From Gnetum montanum (taxonomy: Eukaryota; Streptophyta; Gnetopsida; Gnetales; Gnetaceae): 52,174 nucleotides of DNA. Each line of letters starts with the position of its first letter. Position 1 is the stretch's first letter. Made by a program: the position numbers and the translations under genes. The notes under the pieces were generated by a model. It was not told the origin of the DNA. It saw only the letters and a list, made by a program, of their open reading frames with translations, and ran no database searches. This document shows, in pieces, positions 1-10,663 of the stretch. The DNA is taken from positions 3,974-56,147 of the forward strand of contig MNCI01037865.1 in NCBI GenBank assembly GCA_015680685.1. The letters run 5' to 3'.

Positions 1-1695
1 GTGTAGAGAGTTGGGGGAAAGATAATACAGCTTTGACTTAATAAAGTCATTGACTGCTCCCTTGAATATAGCCAGCAGATGTGAGTCCGCGATCGGCTCG
101 CAGATCTCATTCAAGGTAGCATTCCAGCGCTGTATGAACTTTTGGACGGGCTCGAGCGGGTCTTGTTTTACCCCCATGAGCTGATCCAATGTGACTTCCG
201 GTTTCAAGTTGTATTTGAAGCGGATCACAAATTGGGTTAGCAGCTCTTCCAAGGTTGAGATGGAAGAGCGTGGGAGGGCTCGGTACCAGTCCAAAGCTTT
301 CCCTATTAGAGACATTGCAAAGACTCGGATGATGGTGTGTGGCCACTGTTGCAACAACAAGGACTCAGACCTAAACGTGACCAAGTGAGCATTGGAATCT
401 CCCTCCCCATTGTACTTGGTAAAATGAGGTAGGAACATCCCTGGTGGCAATGATAGCATAGGGACCGCTAGACTAATCGAATCATCCTAGTAAAAGTCCA
501 TGATCTGAATGGTATCAGAACCGACGGCTTTGAGGCGTCGAACCTCCTCTGTGAGAGTCTGTATAAGCTGGAAAGCTTGGTCCAGACCTGTTGATGGAGG
601 TGTCTGTGCAAAAGGCATAGGAGGTTGGACTAGGAGGGCAGCGCCAGGGAATGGAAACAATGGAAGAGGTTGGCTGGTAGCTGGTGGGGCGGGGATCCCA
701 GCAGGCAGGGGAGCCTGTGAAGACCACCACCCACTAGTTTGCGAAGAGGGGTTAGCCGCTGCCTGCTGCGTAAGATAAGGATAGATATACTGTGGGACCA
801 TCTGTGGAACTTGCATCACAGGTGCAACGGAGGGCTGCACACCATACAGCGCAGACTGGTTGTGTTGCGCTGCAGGGTTGGGCCACTAACTTGCGGTAGG
901 CTGTTGGATGTATGTTTGTGGCTGAACAGCTATGGTGATATGTTGAGTTGGAGGGGGCGGGGGCAGTAAAATCTATGCTGGGTGAGTTGTTGATATGGTG
1001 TGAGGTTGTATCTGAGGGATGAAATGGGGCGCGGTGGTCGTCGGGACCACTGCTGGAATGCTGAGAACTCGTGATGATGCAACTGCCCCCATATTACTAT
1101 GAGGTATTTGTACTTGCAGCCCAGATGGCTGCGCTGTGGCCAGCGGCATGGTAGGGAAATGCATCTACACGGTCATGGCTGGGTCAAGAGGAGCGGCCTC
1201 TCCGTTGAAGGGAAACAGGGGATTTACGTATGTGTGGGGGCTCAGAGTATGGAACGAATTTTCCGACTGGGCTGCCAATTCGTCCTCTTCCTCCTCCCCA
1301 TTCTGGGGTTCCACCATAGCTTGTGCAGCCTGGCCTTTGGCCATGACCAACTGTGTTATAAGTTCATGTTGATGTTCGGTCAAGGGAATAATGTCGTAAG
1401 CTGTTGGTTTGAAATCATGGCCCCCTCGGTGGACCACCTCAAAGTTTCGTTTCGCTTCCACTTCTACTCGGCTAAGAGCCAACTTCGCCTGGATCTTAAC
1501 ACATATAAAGTTGTATTCTTCAGGGGTTATAACCATGAAGACGAGCTCTTTTCCCTGAAGTCTCAATGATCGGCATAGTGGCCCCTGAGATCCTGTTGCA
1601 CCAGGGGCTGGTCTGGTGACCGCGATAGGGTTCACAGATGTGGCACCCAAATCAGCAGGGACCATGGCGGTTGTGGTTGTGTACAAGGAATCCAT
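1..1695 (-). pseudogene. Ty3/gypsy (Tat-like) retrotransposon gag, partial and decayed
   Basis: Gag makes the structural shell in which a retrotransposon reverse-transcribes its RNA. One minus-strand frame runs from an ATG at 1695 to the window edge. The N-terminal third is acidic (a GEEEEDEL run), the middle is rich in Pro and Gln, and from about 480 down to 1 there is a classic Retrotrans_gag capsid domain, with KALDWYRALPRSSIST, LEELLTQFVIRFKYN, VQKFIQRWNATLNEI and HLLAIFKGAVNDFI. The frame has no shift but four in-frame TAG stops (1165-1167, 973-975, about 885-887 and 487-489), so this copy is dead. It lies directly downstream of a PBS-like site and an LTR in the same orientation. The capsid resembles Tat/Ogre-type gag more than Athila; that lineage call is by eye. 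Protease and pol would lie beyond the left edge. Confidence 0.8.
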
Positions 1696-1907
1696 TGAGC
1701 AATGAGATTAACGATAACTGGTAATCGGATCTAAGAAATGGTTGGCAAAAAAAGCATGAATAGGCTTTCTACCCCGTAGGATTCCAAAGAAATCATCCTT
1801 GCAACCGATCTACACCACACGATTTGCCATAAACTTCCCTAGAGGTATTACGTCTACGGTTTAGGGTATGGATCGCTAACAAGGAAATATTCGGATCAGA
1901 GCCTAGG

Positions 1908-1924
1908 CCCTCCTTCTAGCACCA
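1908..1924 (-). promoter_or_regulatory. Primer-binding-site-like sequence of the left Ty3/gypsy element
   Basis: On the minus strand this reads TGGTGCTAGAAGGAGGG. It begins with the TGG that pairs with a tRNA CCA end and lies six bases inside the proposed LTR end at 1931, about 210 bases upstream of the gag ATG. Position and start fit a PBS; I cannot name the tRNA with confidence. Confidence 0.5.
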
Positions 1925-1930
1925 GAAAAC

Positions 1931-3133
1931 TGTAACGATGGAAAACGTTGGCAGCTGGAAAATACCGAACAAATTCCGTGTACACAGTTTTAACCACGGA
2001 TCCGTGCAAGGGCTATGCTGGAAAAACGAATCCATGGCGCCCTAAACGGTCTTGTCAATCAGACAGGGACTTACTAGTCAGTAAACCGATGGAGATAATG
2101 AATATCTCGTGGAACGATCTGATTTGAGGAATCGCAAAATGAGGGAAAAGTGATGTAGATGAATTGCGACAGTGATAACACTAAACACGATAAGAGGAGG
2201 CCAACACAAGAGAAACGCGTGGTTTGAAGCTCTGCTCTTTGACTTAAAAGATGTATATTTTGTATATCGCGTTACAATGGGGAGACCCTGATTACTTGAC
2301 GTAAAGCAAGCACAAAACAACAAGAAAACTGTCCAAACAGAAGTCCAATCTACCTCGTGGGCCAAAGCTGGGATGCAAGGAAGGTCAAGCTCTGACGTCT
2401 ATCAATCAACTGTTTCTGACCAATAGAGCTTGTGAACCATGCAAGATGATCCCACAATCTTGGATCTGCTTCTTTCGCCTTAGGTAGTTTCTGTTTAGGA
2501 CTACCAATGGTCGCTGATGGAGAAAAACTGTGTTGCCGATGCTCAAAGAAAACTGTGCTCTCTTTCTACCGGAAGGTGATGCTGTCAATAATTGTCAAAG
2601 TGTTACCCTCTCTGTCTCTGCTCAAAGTGATAAGTGCTCCTGTGCTCAGAAAAACTGCCCTTTGCCTATTTCATTTGCCAACCCTTGTATCTTTGTCAAC
2701 TGGGGTATTTATAGGCTGTGACGCCCTATGGAAAAGGCGCAACCCTGATGACGTATGTCCCGAATGTTTCGGGTACTGTTGGTCTAATCATTTTTGTGTC
2801 AAACTTCATAACTACGCACAATACGCTTATTTGCGTATTTTGCGTGTAAAGAACAGATGCGCGTCGGGCGTATTTCAACTGTCTTTGGGTTATATTACGC
2901 TCATTCACGCTGTGTTGCATGCACGAGCGTAACATAACATGGAAGCCATGGATTTAAGTTGTTTTACACTTGCTTATGTAGCCGCGCGTAATGAAGCGTA
3001 AAACAATGTTTAGCTTGGCGGTGCAATACGCTGCGATACGCTGCGTTGCGTAATGAGCGTATGATGAGCAATTGCACTTTCTTAGACTTTGCCTTTGACT
3101 CTTTTGGAGCTCATTACGCTACCGTGCGTAACA
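1931..3133 (-). repeat. 5' LTR of the left Ty3/gypsy element (outer end uncertain)
   Basis: The inner end is read on the plus strand as TGTAACG, just after the PBS-like site. A TATA box (CTATAAATA on the minus strand, 2706-2714) would start transcription toward gag. Two outer boundaries end in CGTAACA, matching the inner terminus with one difference: 2934 (about 1.0 kb LTR) and 3133 (about 1.2 kb). The partner LTR lies outside the window, so neither the boundary nor a target-site duplication can be tested here. Confidence 0.5.
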
Positions 3134-3283
3134 GAGCGTAAACCTGGCCTTGAACAAAAGACTTAGCAAAATATACGAGAAGTCGCATATTACGCTGCTC
3201 AAGCCTCTCCCTATGCCGAAGTAACTAGCCTTCTGATGCTGGACTATGTTTAAATAGAATCACGCTAAGCGCCATTACGCTAC
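2822..3283. repeat. Cluster of GCGTA/TACGC words
   Basis: At least 16 occurrences of GCGTA or its complement TACGC fall in about 460 bases, in both orientations, many extended to GCGTAA/TTACGC and several paired as GCGTAATGAGCGTA-like inverted arrangements. Chance would give about one. The cluster lies upstream of the LTR TATA box and partly outside the minimal LTR. A role as a reiterated enhancer of the retrotransposon is inference. Confidence 0.75.
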
Positions 3284-3479
3284 GTCGCGTGGTATAGCAT
3301 AAACAGAGAAAACATAGTAAGATTAGGAATCTTCACAAGAAGTTGAAGATTTGATGCTATGCACCTCTTGGTGTTACTCTGTCTTATTCTCCCTTCTGAA
3401 ATGCGCCCTTGCCTGAATTGCGAATCTTTGCTTGAGGCTGACTCGCAATTTTCACAGTGTTTCAATGGTGGCATGAATA

Positions 3480-4950
3480 ATATCATATTGATTACTAATG
3501 TTTGGATTTTATCTTTGAAGTATGATGTTGATAATTAAGGTATGGTTCTTTTGATTAAACAGGAAATGAGTTCACGACATTCATGCATCCATAAAATCCT
3601 ATGGTCTCCTTTGGCTTGGAACTGTATAGTCCCTCTTTTTCTAAGTAAACTGTTAATGAATTGGTGGTTGAGTATTTCTCAGACTAAGAAAAGACTCAAA
3701 GGATGAAAAGGGTGTGACTTCAAGGGGATTCTATGCATTTGTACTAGCTATTCTCTTGAGTGCTTGGATGCTTTTTGCTTGGGTTTTCTGCCATTCTAAC
3801 CATTCATCAAATTACCGGAAGCTGAGTACATAAAAATAAGTCTTTGCATGGTGTGGTTCTCATGAAAAAAAATAGTGAAAATTCAAAGCACACCCCTTAG
3901 ACACAATAATGAACTTGGGCTACATGCGCTAGTTATGGCACTAGAAAGAGATGCTACCCATGCCTGAAGGTTCCCTCTAACTAAGGCCCCTTCTTGTTTC
4001 CTGGTTCTCCATCTTGCTCTCCTCAAAATTACGATGATTTTTTGTAGAGGCATTCTTGTTGCTTCAAGGGGATGGGCTAGTCAAATGTGTTGATGCGAGG
4101 TCACTGAATGTGGATTGTTGAGCCTGGATTTGGAAGGAGTTCTACTCAATCACATTATCCATGAAACACACAAGGGACTTTACACAACCTTATTCTTGGG
4201 TTTCCATTCCATTCTCTACTCTCCACCTTTCTTTCTCATTTCTCACCTCATTGCCAATTTTATCATTAGTTTTTATCTTGGTTGATGCATTGTTCTTTCT
4301 TGATAATTTCTTATGCGTAAGTTTTTAACTCTTGCTTCCAATTGACATTCCTAATGCCTATAGGCTCTTTGGTTTGTGGGTCTATCAGAGCACTAAAGGC
4401 ATGAGCCTGATTTGGGGAGGACCCACTGACATTCCTTTTTGGTGCATTTGTTAACTTCTTTCCCTTAAACATTTCATGTAATCAACAACTTTTTGTTTCA
4501 TCCCCATCCATGACATCCATTTTATGGGCATTGTCGTTGTTACTTTTTCTCCACCTTTCTTATTCCTTATCTTTTTCCACCCTTTTGCTACTGGAGGTTT
4601 TCTCTTAGTCATGGGGGCTTCAACACAAACTTTTTCAATTTTTCCTAACCCCTACACCTTAGGTAGTCTCTAGAGTTAAAACTCTAGAATCAGTATCTGC
4701 CATAACCACAACTCAGCCTATGCACTTTTCATTGAGGCAAGGTATCAACTGCATTATGATTTATCTACCTCACTCATTTGTGACTTTGTTGTGTGTGTAG
4801 ATGGTGATCATAAAGTAATGAACTGGGCCTAGAAGAATCACTCAGGATGGACTAGAACTGGAACATTTACGAAAGGAGTAAGATTGGTGGCATGGCTATG
4901 GAAGAACAATGGAAGGTGCAATATTGGCATCGGTAGCAGCATGTCTTATT

Positions 4951-4986
<36 letters not shown>

Positions 4987-5215
4987 CCTTCTTCTCTTCC
5001 AATAGCCAAATAAGGCTAGATGTCATTTATGTACAATGTTCACTTTTGTGGTCATGAACACTAATGCTATCATGTATTGTATTGTTGATCCATTCACTGG
5101 GCACGTTGAGTTAGTCAACCCATTCCACCATCAATGTCATTCAATTAATAATCTCATACCTTTCCAATATTTTGTAAGGAACTCGAGGACAAGTTTTCAT
5201 TTAGTCATGGGAATA
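3480..5215 (+). mobile_element. Athila-type 3' non-coding region preceding an LTR (copy X)
   Basis: No domain-bearing reading frame is visible. The stretch is a direct-repeat relative of 13100-14730, with shared phrases such as TGTGACTTCAAGGGGAT, GTCTTTGCATGGTGTGGTTC and CTCTAACTAAGG in the same order. Both copies end directly at the TGATG start of an LTR, so this is the region between pol and the 3' LTR, oriented plus. Near its right end a short frame (5036-5218) shares a QYFVRN ending with one at 14483-14716, perhaps a worn env-like remnant. It has a plus orientation although the neighbouring pol is minus. Confidence 0.6.
4955..4982. repeat. (TC)n microsatellite
   Basis: Fourteen uninterrupted TC units in a pyrimidine-rich tract. 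The paralogous region near 14400 lacks it, so it arose or expanded after the two copies split. Confidence 0.9.
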
Positions 5216-6037
5216 TGATGCACCGTGATATCACATCCACGATATCACATCTACGATATCGGATCAACCATGCGATGTCGGATAGCCAATATCGCAGCCT
5301 ACCTCATTGCTTATAAATAAGAGGTGGCGCCCTTGGTTCCAGAAAGTTAGAAGTATTCCCTTAGCCAAACTCTTGCCATTTTCTCCCCCCAGAGTTAGAA
5401 TTATTTCTGCATGCCCGCAGTAGGAGTCATAGAGTGAACGGATCTTTATTTGAGCATTGTGTACCTGAGCACACTTTTTGTACGGCAATAAAGATGAACT
5501 TTATGATAAACCTTGCAGCATACAGAATAGATTAATTAGTGTTATTTAATGTTTAATGCTTTCTTAGTTGATTAATGAATTCTCTCACCCTACAACTCTC
5601 TTAGTTAAATACATTTAGTATGACCGCTTCGAGCATGCGTGTAGCACTTGGTAACCCAGTAACAATTAGCATTTGGTAATCCAAGCAATGTTGCACTAGT
5701 TCAGGATGTGTATGGTAAGTGGGAATGGATACTGGTGTTAGGAGTACTTAGAACTTAGTTAATGAATAGTTAAATTAGATTAGTTACTTAGTTATTTCTC
5801 TCTCCCCTCCTTATTAGCACAAGGTATAAAACACATAAAAGCCATAAAAATCCTATGCCTCAAGCTTACTTAACCATACAACTGTGACATACAAGTAATT
5901 TTAGGAAGACAACAATTAATCAACCCATTATTATTTCACAAAGGTGCATAGGCACTTAGTCCTTGGACTTCAACCAAATCGTGCGTGAAACGCTCATATT
6001 CGTATGGTTGAGCATAAGGGTACCTCGCCACTCATCC
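5216..6037 (+). repeat. Athila-type LTR, plus orientation (element A, inverted end)
   Basis: The LTR starts TGATGCACCG and ends near CTCATC at 6037. A TATA box (TATAAATA) lies at 5312-5319. Its reverse complement aligns along nearly its whole length with 12276-13083 (for example AAGTAAGCTTGAGGCAT and CCAAATGCTAATTGTTACTGGG), so the two LTRs of this element are inverted relative to each other. The first 90 bases hold several GATATC palindromes. The minus-strand integrase frame runs on for about 80 bases into this LTR. Confidence 0.8.
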
Positions 6038-6960
6038 CCTGGGCTCTTAGGTTTATATATAGTCATGGCCCCTAAAGGGAAAGTTGCATAGATAATGTAA
6101 GGTCCTTCCCATAGTGTTTGAAATTTAGTACATTGTGACACATGTGTGGGGTTCCAGTAGAGAACCTTATCTCCTAGTTGATACTTAACTTTCCTAATTT
6201 TCAGGTCATGACGTTATCTATTAAATGCCTTGTGCAACTCATTAGATGATAGGGTAGCTAGTCAGTTCTCATCTAGCAAGTGAAGAGTCATCAACCTTTG
6301 TTTTTGTGCTAGATTAAGGTCAAGGTTGAGGTCACATGCTATGGCTAGTGTACAAAACTCAGTTTGGATAGGGAGCATTGGAAGTTTTCCATACACTAAC
6401 TCATAGGGAGAGTAGCCTATAGGGAGTTTCCATGTGGAGCAATATGCCCAAAGAGCATCATTCAGTTTAGTGCTCCAGTCTCGCCTAAACTTGCTAATGG
6501 TTCTGGTCAGTATCTTAGTAATCTCCCTGTTGGTGACCTCAGCTTGACCATTTGCTTGGGGGTGGTATGATGTAGTCAATTTATGCTCAACCCCTAAGCA
6601 TTTCATTAACTTCCAAAAAGTTGCACCTATGAAGTATGTACCATTGTCTAAAATAAGTGCACGCGGCACTCCAAACTTGTTGATGACTTTTTATTGAACA
6701 AATCATGCAGCTGTAGATGATGTGCAATCTTTAACAGTAGTTGTTTCAGCCCATTTTGTTAAGTAGTCTACGACAACTATGATGTAAGCTTTTCCATTGG
6801 ACATTGGTGTAATGGGCCCCATGAAATCAATTCCCCAAATGTCGAAGGGTTCTAATGGTTGAATCAATTGTTGTGGACCCTCCATTCTAGCAGACATTTC
6901 CCCATCACGTTGACAGTGCTCACAAGATTGGACGAATTAATGGGTGTCTCGGAACAAGGT
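6038..6960 (-). pseudogene. Athila-type integrase, decayed
   Basis: Integrase inserts retrotransposon cDNA into chromosomes. Reading minus from about 6960: the second half of the HHCC zinc finger (CEHCQRDGEMSARMEG), the first catalytic Asp region (WGIDFMGPITPMSNGKAY), the second Asp (ALILDNGTYFIGATFW), the Glu region (HPQANGQAEVTNREI) and a C-terminal WEGPYIIYATFPLGAM segment. All pieces share one frame; it is broken by substitution-type stops (for example before FVQSCEHC and between the two Asp blocks). The C-terminus ends inside an inverted LTR rather than continuing to a 3' untranslated region, so the 3' end of this element is rearranged. Confidence 0.85.
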
Positions 6961-7329
6961 AGGCCAATAATATCCTACAAGCAAGATCTTGATGGCCATT
7001 CATCTCCCAACATAATGACCCCCACAAGGGCCCTCATGAGCATCTTGGAGAACTCTCAGTTGATCTCTATCGGGAACACATTATCGAACCAAGCCAACAG
7101 AACATACTTTGTAAAGTTATCCATTGATCTTCATAAAGTACTTGGCTCTGTGAAGAAACTATTGTTTCTTCTTAAGGTCTAGCTCTTGTGGTGTTTATTG
7201 GGTAAGGAGATAGGTAAGAATGCTACTATACCAGTTTTTCTCTGTGGGTGATTGGTTATTCACTACACTAGCAAAGAGGAATTCACTAGGGAAATGATCA
7301 GAAATTTGATACTAATCCTCTTTGCTATC

Positions 7330-8652
7330 TCATCGCAACTAAGATAAATGATTGGCAACTACATTCTCAGTGCCCTTGCAATCGATCATTATTAAATCAA
7401 ACTCTTGTAAGATTACAAGTCATTGTATAATATGAGGGCTTACCATTGGCTTATTCATGAGCAACTGGATTGCACTATGATCTATGTGTATGAATACTTT
7501 GTATCCTAATACATAGTGTCTAAACTTATCTAGTGCAAACACTACATCCATTAATTCTTTTTCTGTAGTAGTGTAGTTAAGTTGTGCACCAGCGATACTT
7601 TTACTTGCATAGTGGATGTAATAAGGACATTTCTGGTCATCTAACTATGTAAGTACGGCTCTTAAGGCATAGTTGGACACGTCAGTCATGACATGGAATG
7701 GTTTGGATCAGTCAGGAGCTTGTAGAATGGGTGTTTCTACTAGCTTCTATTTCAAAGTTTGCAAAACTAGTTTGCATTCCCTAGTCCACTCGAAGGGTAC
7801 GTCCTTTTTCATTAGCTCTACCAATGGTTTGGAAATCTTTAAGAAGTTCTCTATGAATATTTTATAGTAGCTAGTGTGTCCAAGCAATGACTGAATGTCT
7901 TTGACAGTTTCCAGTTGATGAGTAATACCTTGGATGACTTTGATTTTCTCCAGGTCTACCTCTATTCCTGCATGTGAGATTTTATGCCCAAGTATTACGC
8001 CTTCTTAGACCATCAAATGGTTTTTTTTCCAGTTGAGCCTCAAATTAGTTTCTGCACATCTTTTCAGCACTTGCTCTAATTAGTCCAAGGGTTGATCAAA
8101 GCATGCTCCATAAGTGGAGAAGTCATCCATAAAGACTTCCACACCATTTCCTATCTGCTGCTGGAATATGCTTAGAACTAAGCATTGAAACATTGCAGGG
8201 GCATTGCACAAGCCAAACGACATTTGTTTGTATGCAAACGTTTCCCAAGGACTGGTGAATGTATTTTTGGCTTGGTCTTATGGGGCTATTTGTATTTGGC
8301 TGTATCCACTATATCCATCTAGAAAACTATAATAGCGATGCCCTACAGTTGCATCTAAGACTTCGTCAACAAATGGAAATGGAAAGTGATCCTTGAATGT
8401 TTCCATGTTTAGTAGCCTAAAATCTATGCACACCCTCCATCTGCCTCCCTTTTTAGGCACGATTACTAAGTGGCTAACCCATTCGCTATCAGCAATGGGG
8501 TATATGAACCTAGCCTTTAGAAGCTATTCGATTTCTTCTTTTACTACTTGCTTCAACTTTGCGTTCAATCATCTTTGTAGTTGTTTTTGAGGCTTCATGG
8601 AGGAGTCAGTGTATATCCTATGCTGGCATATCCTAGTTAATTCTAAATATGA
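7330..8652 (-). pseudogene. Athila-type reverse transcriptase and RNase H, decayed
   Basis: This would copy element RNA into DNA. From the right: a linker, then RT with WVSHLVIVPKKGGRWRVCID, a YYSFLDGYSGYSQIQIAP block, the MSFGLCNAPAMFQ block and the catalytic VFMDDFSTYGACFD at about 8100-8140, then the thumb (GVILGHKISHAGIEVD). RNase H follows (about 7330-7700): MTDVSNYALRAVL, TTTEKELMDVVFALDKF, HIDHSAIQLLMNKP and VVANHLS. The last motif usually carries Asp where this copy has Asn. All of it lies in one minus frame interrupted by about ten stops and no shift that I can see. Order and motifs are those of Ty3/gypsy, Athila branch. Confidence 0.9.
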
Positions 8653-9504
8653 CTAGGTGAAGGATTTTGACCACTTATTTATTACCTTTAGTAGACTCTC
8701 TTTTTGTTGTGGAGCAAGTTTTGTGTTGATGATTACCGGTTTTCCATCCTGAAGGAATGTGTATTCCATACTGGTGGACAATGGTTTTAGCTCTAGGGGC
8801 TCTTGTTTAAATTTCTTAGGAATTTCTAAGTTCCCCCAATTGATTTTTTCTAGGTTAGGACTTGGAAGTTGATGATGGACTTGCTCTAATGCATCTACGC
8901 TATCGATGTAAGCGCAAGTCAAACCCTCAGTTAGTTCCATGCATATAAGTGAGCTGCTTTCTTGATCAGCTATCAACCACTGGGTGTCTTCTTGTTGTGT
9001 GGAAGCTGCATACAGGCACCTTTGTATATTAATTATTTGTGCACACTGATTGCATACAGGCAATGTTAAACTTTGCACAACCCATGATCTCTACACACAA
9101 TTACACCCTGTGTCACTATATGCAATGCATGGAACTTCCTTCTTCTTGATCTTTCCAAAAGTATTTTCCTTAGATATTTCTAGGGAAAGATCATGAATTC
9201 CTAGGCATGCATTGATAGTGCTTAGCCATGCCCTTCCCATTACGATTGGGAAGTTCCCCTTACTGTTGTTCACTTGAATCACTAGGAAGTCAGCTGGATA
9301 CGACCATCCACAAATAGTGGTAACAATGTCCTCCACTAATCCCAAGGGAACAATGATGGATTGGTCAGCCAACTCTAAAAAGATGTTGCTCTTTTTTAAT
9401 GGAGGAAGGTTTCAGGCCTTATACATTTCTTGGGATATTAGGTTGACACCAAAACCTGAATCCAAAAGAGCTTTGCATGGCTCATTCCCAGTGATTTGTA
9501 GATA
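8653..9504 (-). pseudogene. Athila-type aspartic protease and linker to RT, decayed
   Basis: The protease would cut the Gag-Pol polyprotein. The active-site loop is CKALLDSGFGVNLISQEM (about 9430-9485), followed after one TGA stop by SIIVPLGLVEDIVTTICG, YPADFLVIQ and the second conserved loop FPIVMGRAWLSTINA. A TAG at 9091-9093 separates this from a linker with PLELKPLSTSMEYTFLQDG and a KLAPQQKESLL segment typical of the region before RT. It shares a frame with the downstream RT and integrase. Confidence 0.8.
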
Positions 9505-9506
9505 TA

Positions 9507-10340
9507 TTAGGGACTCCCAGGATCAACGAATTTCCTAGGAAGGTGGCCAGCTTTGATCCAATCAGTAACGACATGTGTTAACATGACTGTATGCATTGAA
9601 TGTGGTGTTAGGTTTGAAGAGGGCTCTAAAGCTTTATTTGATATGGAGACGTCCAAAGACTCAGCCGCTTGTGGTTGCAAAGGCTTGGTTGGACTATTGG
9701 TTCTGAAGAAAGGTCTTTTCTTCATATGGTTGTCAAAACCAATAGTAGATTGAGAATTAACAGCCCTTGTGGCATTGCGTTGTTGTGGCTGAGTAGGGAG
9801 CCCTTGTGGCATTGCGTTGTTGTGGCTGAGTAGAGAGTTTACCTTGCATTGCTGGAGCAGGTGGTAATGGAGCTATTGGTGGGAGAGATGTGGCCAGATT
9901 TGAAGGATGGTATACTTGTGGAATATTTCCCCTAGGAGAGGGAGTCTTATAGTACTCGTGGGCTTGGTAGTGATGTTGAGAAGTAATGTGACAAATAGAG
10001 TCATGTGGAGAGATTGGATGTTGCATGTAATATCCATATGGGTTAGGTTGCTAGTAAGGATATTGTTGCCTTGGTGGTAACATTCCCCATGATTGTGGGT
10101 GCTGCCACTGTTGATGTTGCTCAATCAATTTTGATGGAGTTCCACTTGGATAATACGTTAAAGGTTGGTGAAACTACCTTGGGTTACCTTGGGGATAAGG
10201 TAACCATCTGGATGTTTGTCGTTTGTTTAAACATGGATTAAGTGCATACACCCCAGACTCCTGTAGATATGATATCACAGGGCAACATCCCTTAGGATGA
10301 TCGTATTGACATATCTTGCATCCACTATCATCATCTGTAT
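9507..10340 (-). pseudogene. Athila-type gag C-terminal part with zinc knuckle
   Basis: The zinc knuckle is CKICQYDHPKGCCP (about 10285-10325), spacing C-x2-C-x3-H-x4-C as in Athila gag; it would bind element RNA. It is followed by a Pro/Gln-rich stretch and a basic segment ending PRKFVDPGS, which normally leads straight into the protease. A 37-bp tandem duplication at 9762-9835 shifts the frame here, and a second shift near 9512 is needed to reach the protease frame. Confidence 0.75.
9762..9835. repeat. 37-bp tandem duplication inside gag
   Basis: Two adjacent 37-base units (9762-9798 and 9799-9835) differ only near the last bases (GTAGGG versus GTAGAG). Because 37 is not a multiple of three, the duplication shifts the gag frame: the QPQQRNATRA peptide is encoded twice but in different frames. 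Confidence 0.9.
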
Positions 10341-10663
10341 CTGAGTCCACAACCTCTTCAATAATAGCAACTTTACCCTTACCCTTATTACGTGCATTTT
10401 CTTCTTCTCTCTTTTTTCTTTTGTCACGATCACTACCTTACTCTAGACTCCTCTACTACTTTGAGAATAGTTTGAAACCTACTATCTAGGGAGTCCCACA
10501 TTTGGTTTACCTTTTTCGATACTTCTGATATTAACGTTTGGATAGGAAAGGTTTTCCTATTCACCATCTCTTCAAGTGGTGACTCTTCCTCATCCTCACA
10601 AAATCTTACTCCCTTCTTTTAGAGGGAAGGATCTCGGTTATATTCTTCCACACACTCTCTCTT

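Noticed and set aside
2822-3283. CRISPR-like array
   Set aside because: The repeated words are 5-8 bases, irregularly spaced and in both orientations, in plant DNA; there are no uniform repeats or spacers.
3280-3486. 68-residue minus frame with CxxC pairs
   Set aside because: Only two Cys in the right spacing, no family resemblance, and it lies between transposon parts.
4955-4982. TC tract as a core-promoter Y patch
   Set aside because: No TATA, start site or gene follows at a suitable distance; it is a plain microsatellite inside transposon sequence.
6038-6055. PBS directly after the plus-oriented LTR at 5216-6037
   Set aside because: The bases CCTGGGCTCTTAGG only faintly resemble the tRNA-Asp PBS tail; the TGGCACCG core is missing.
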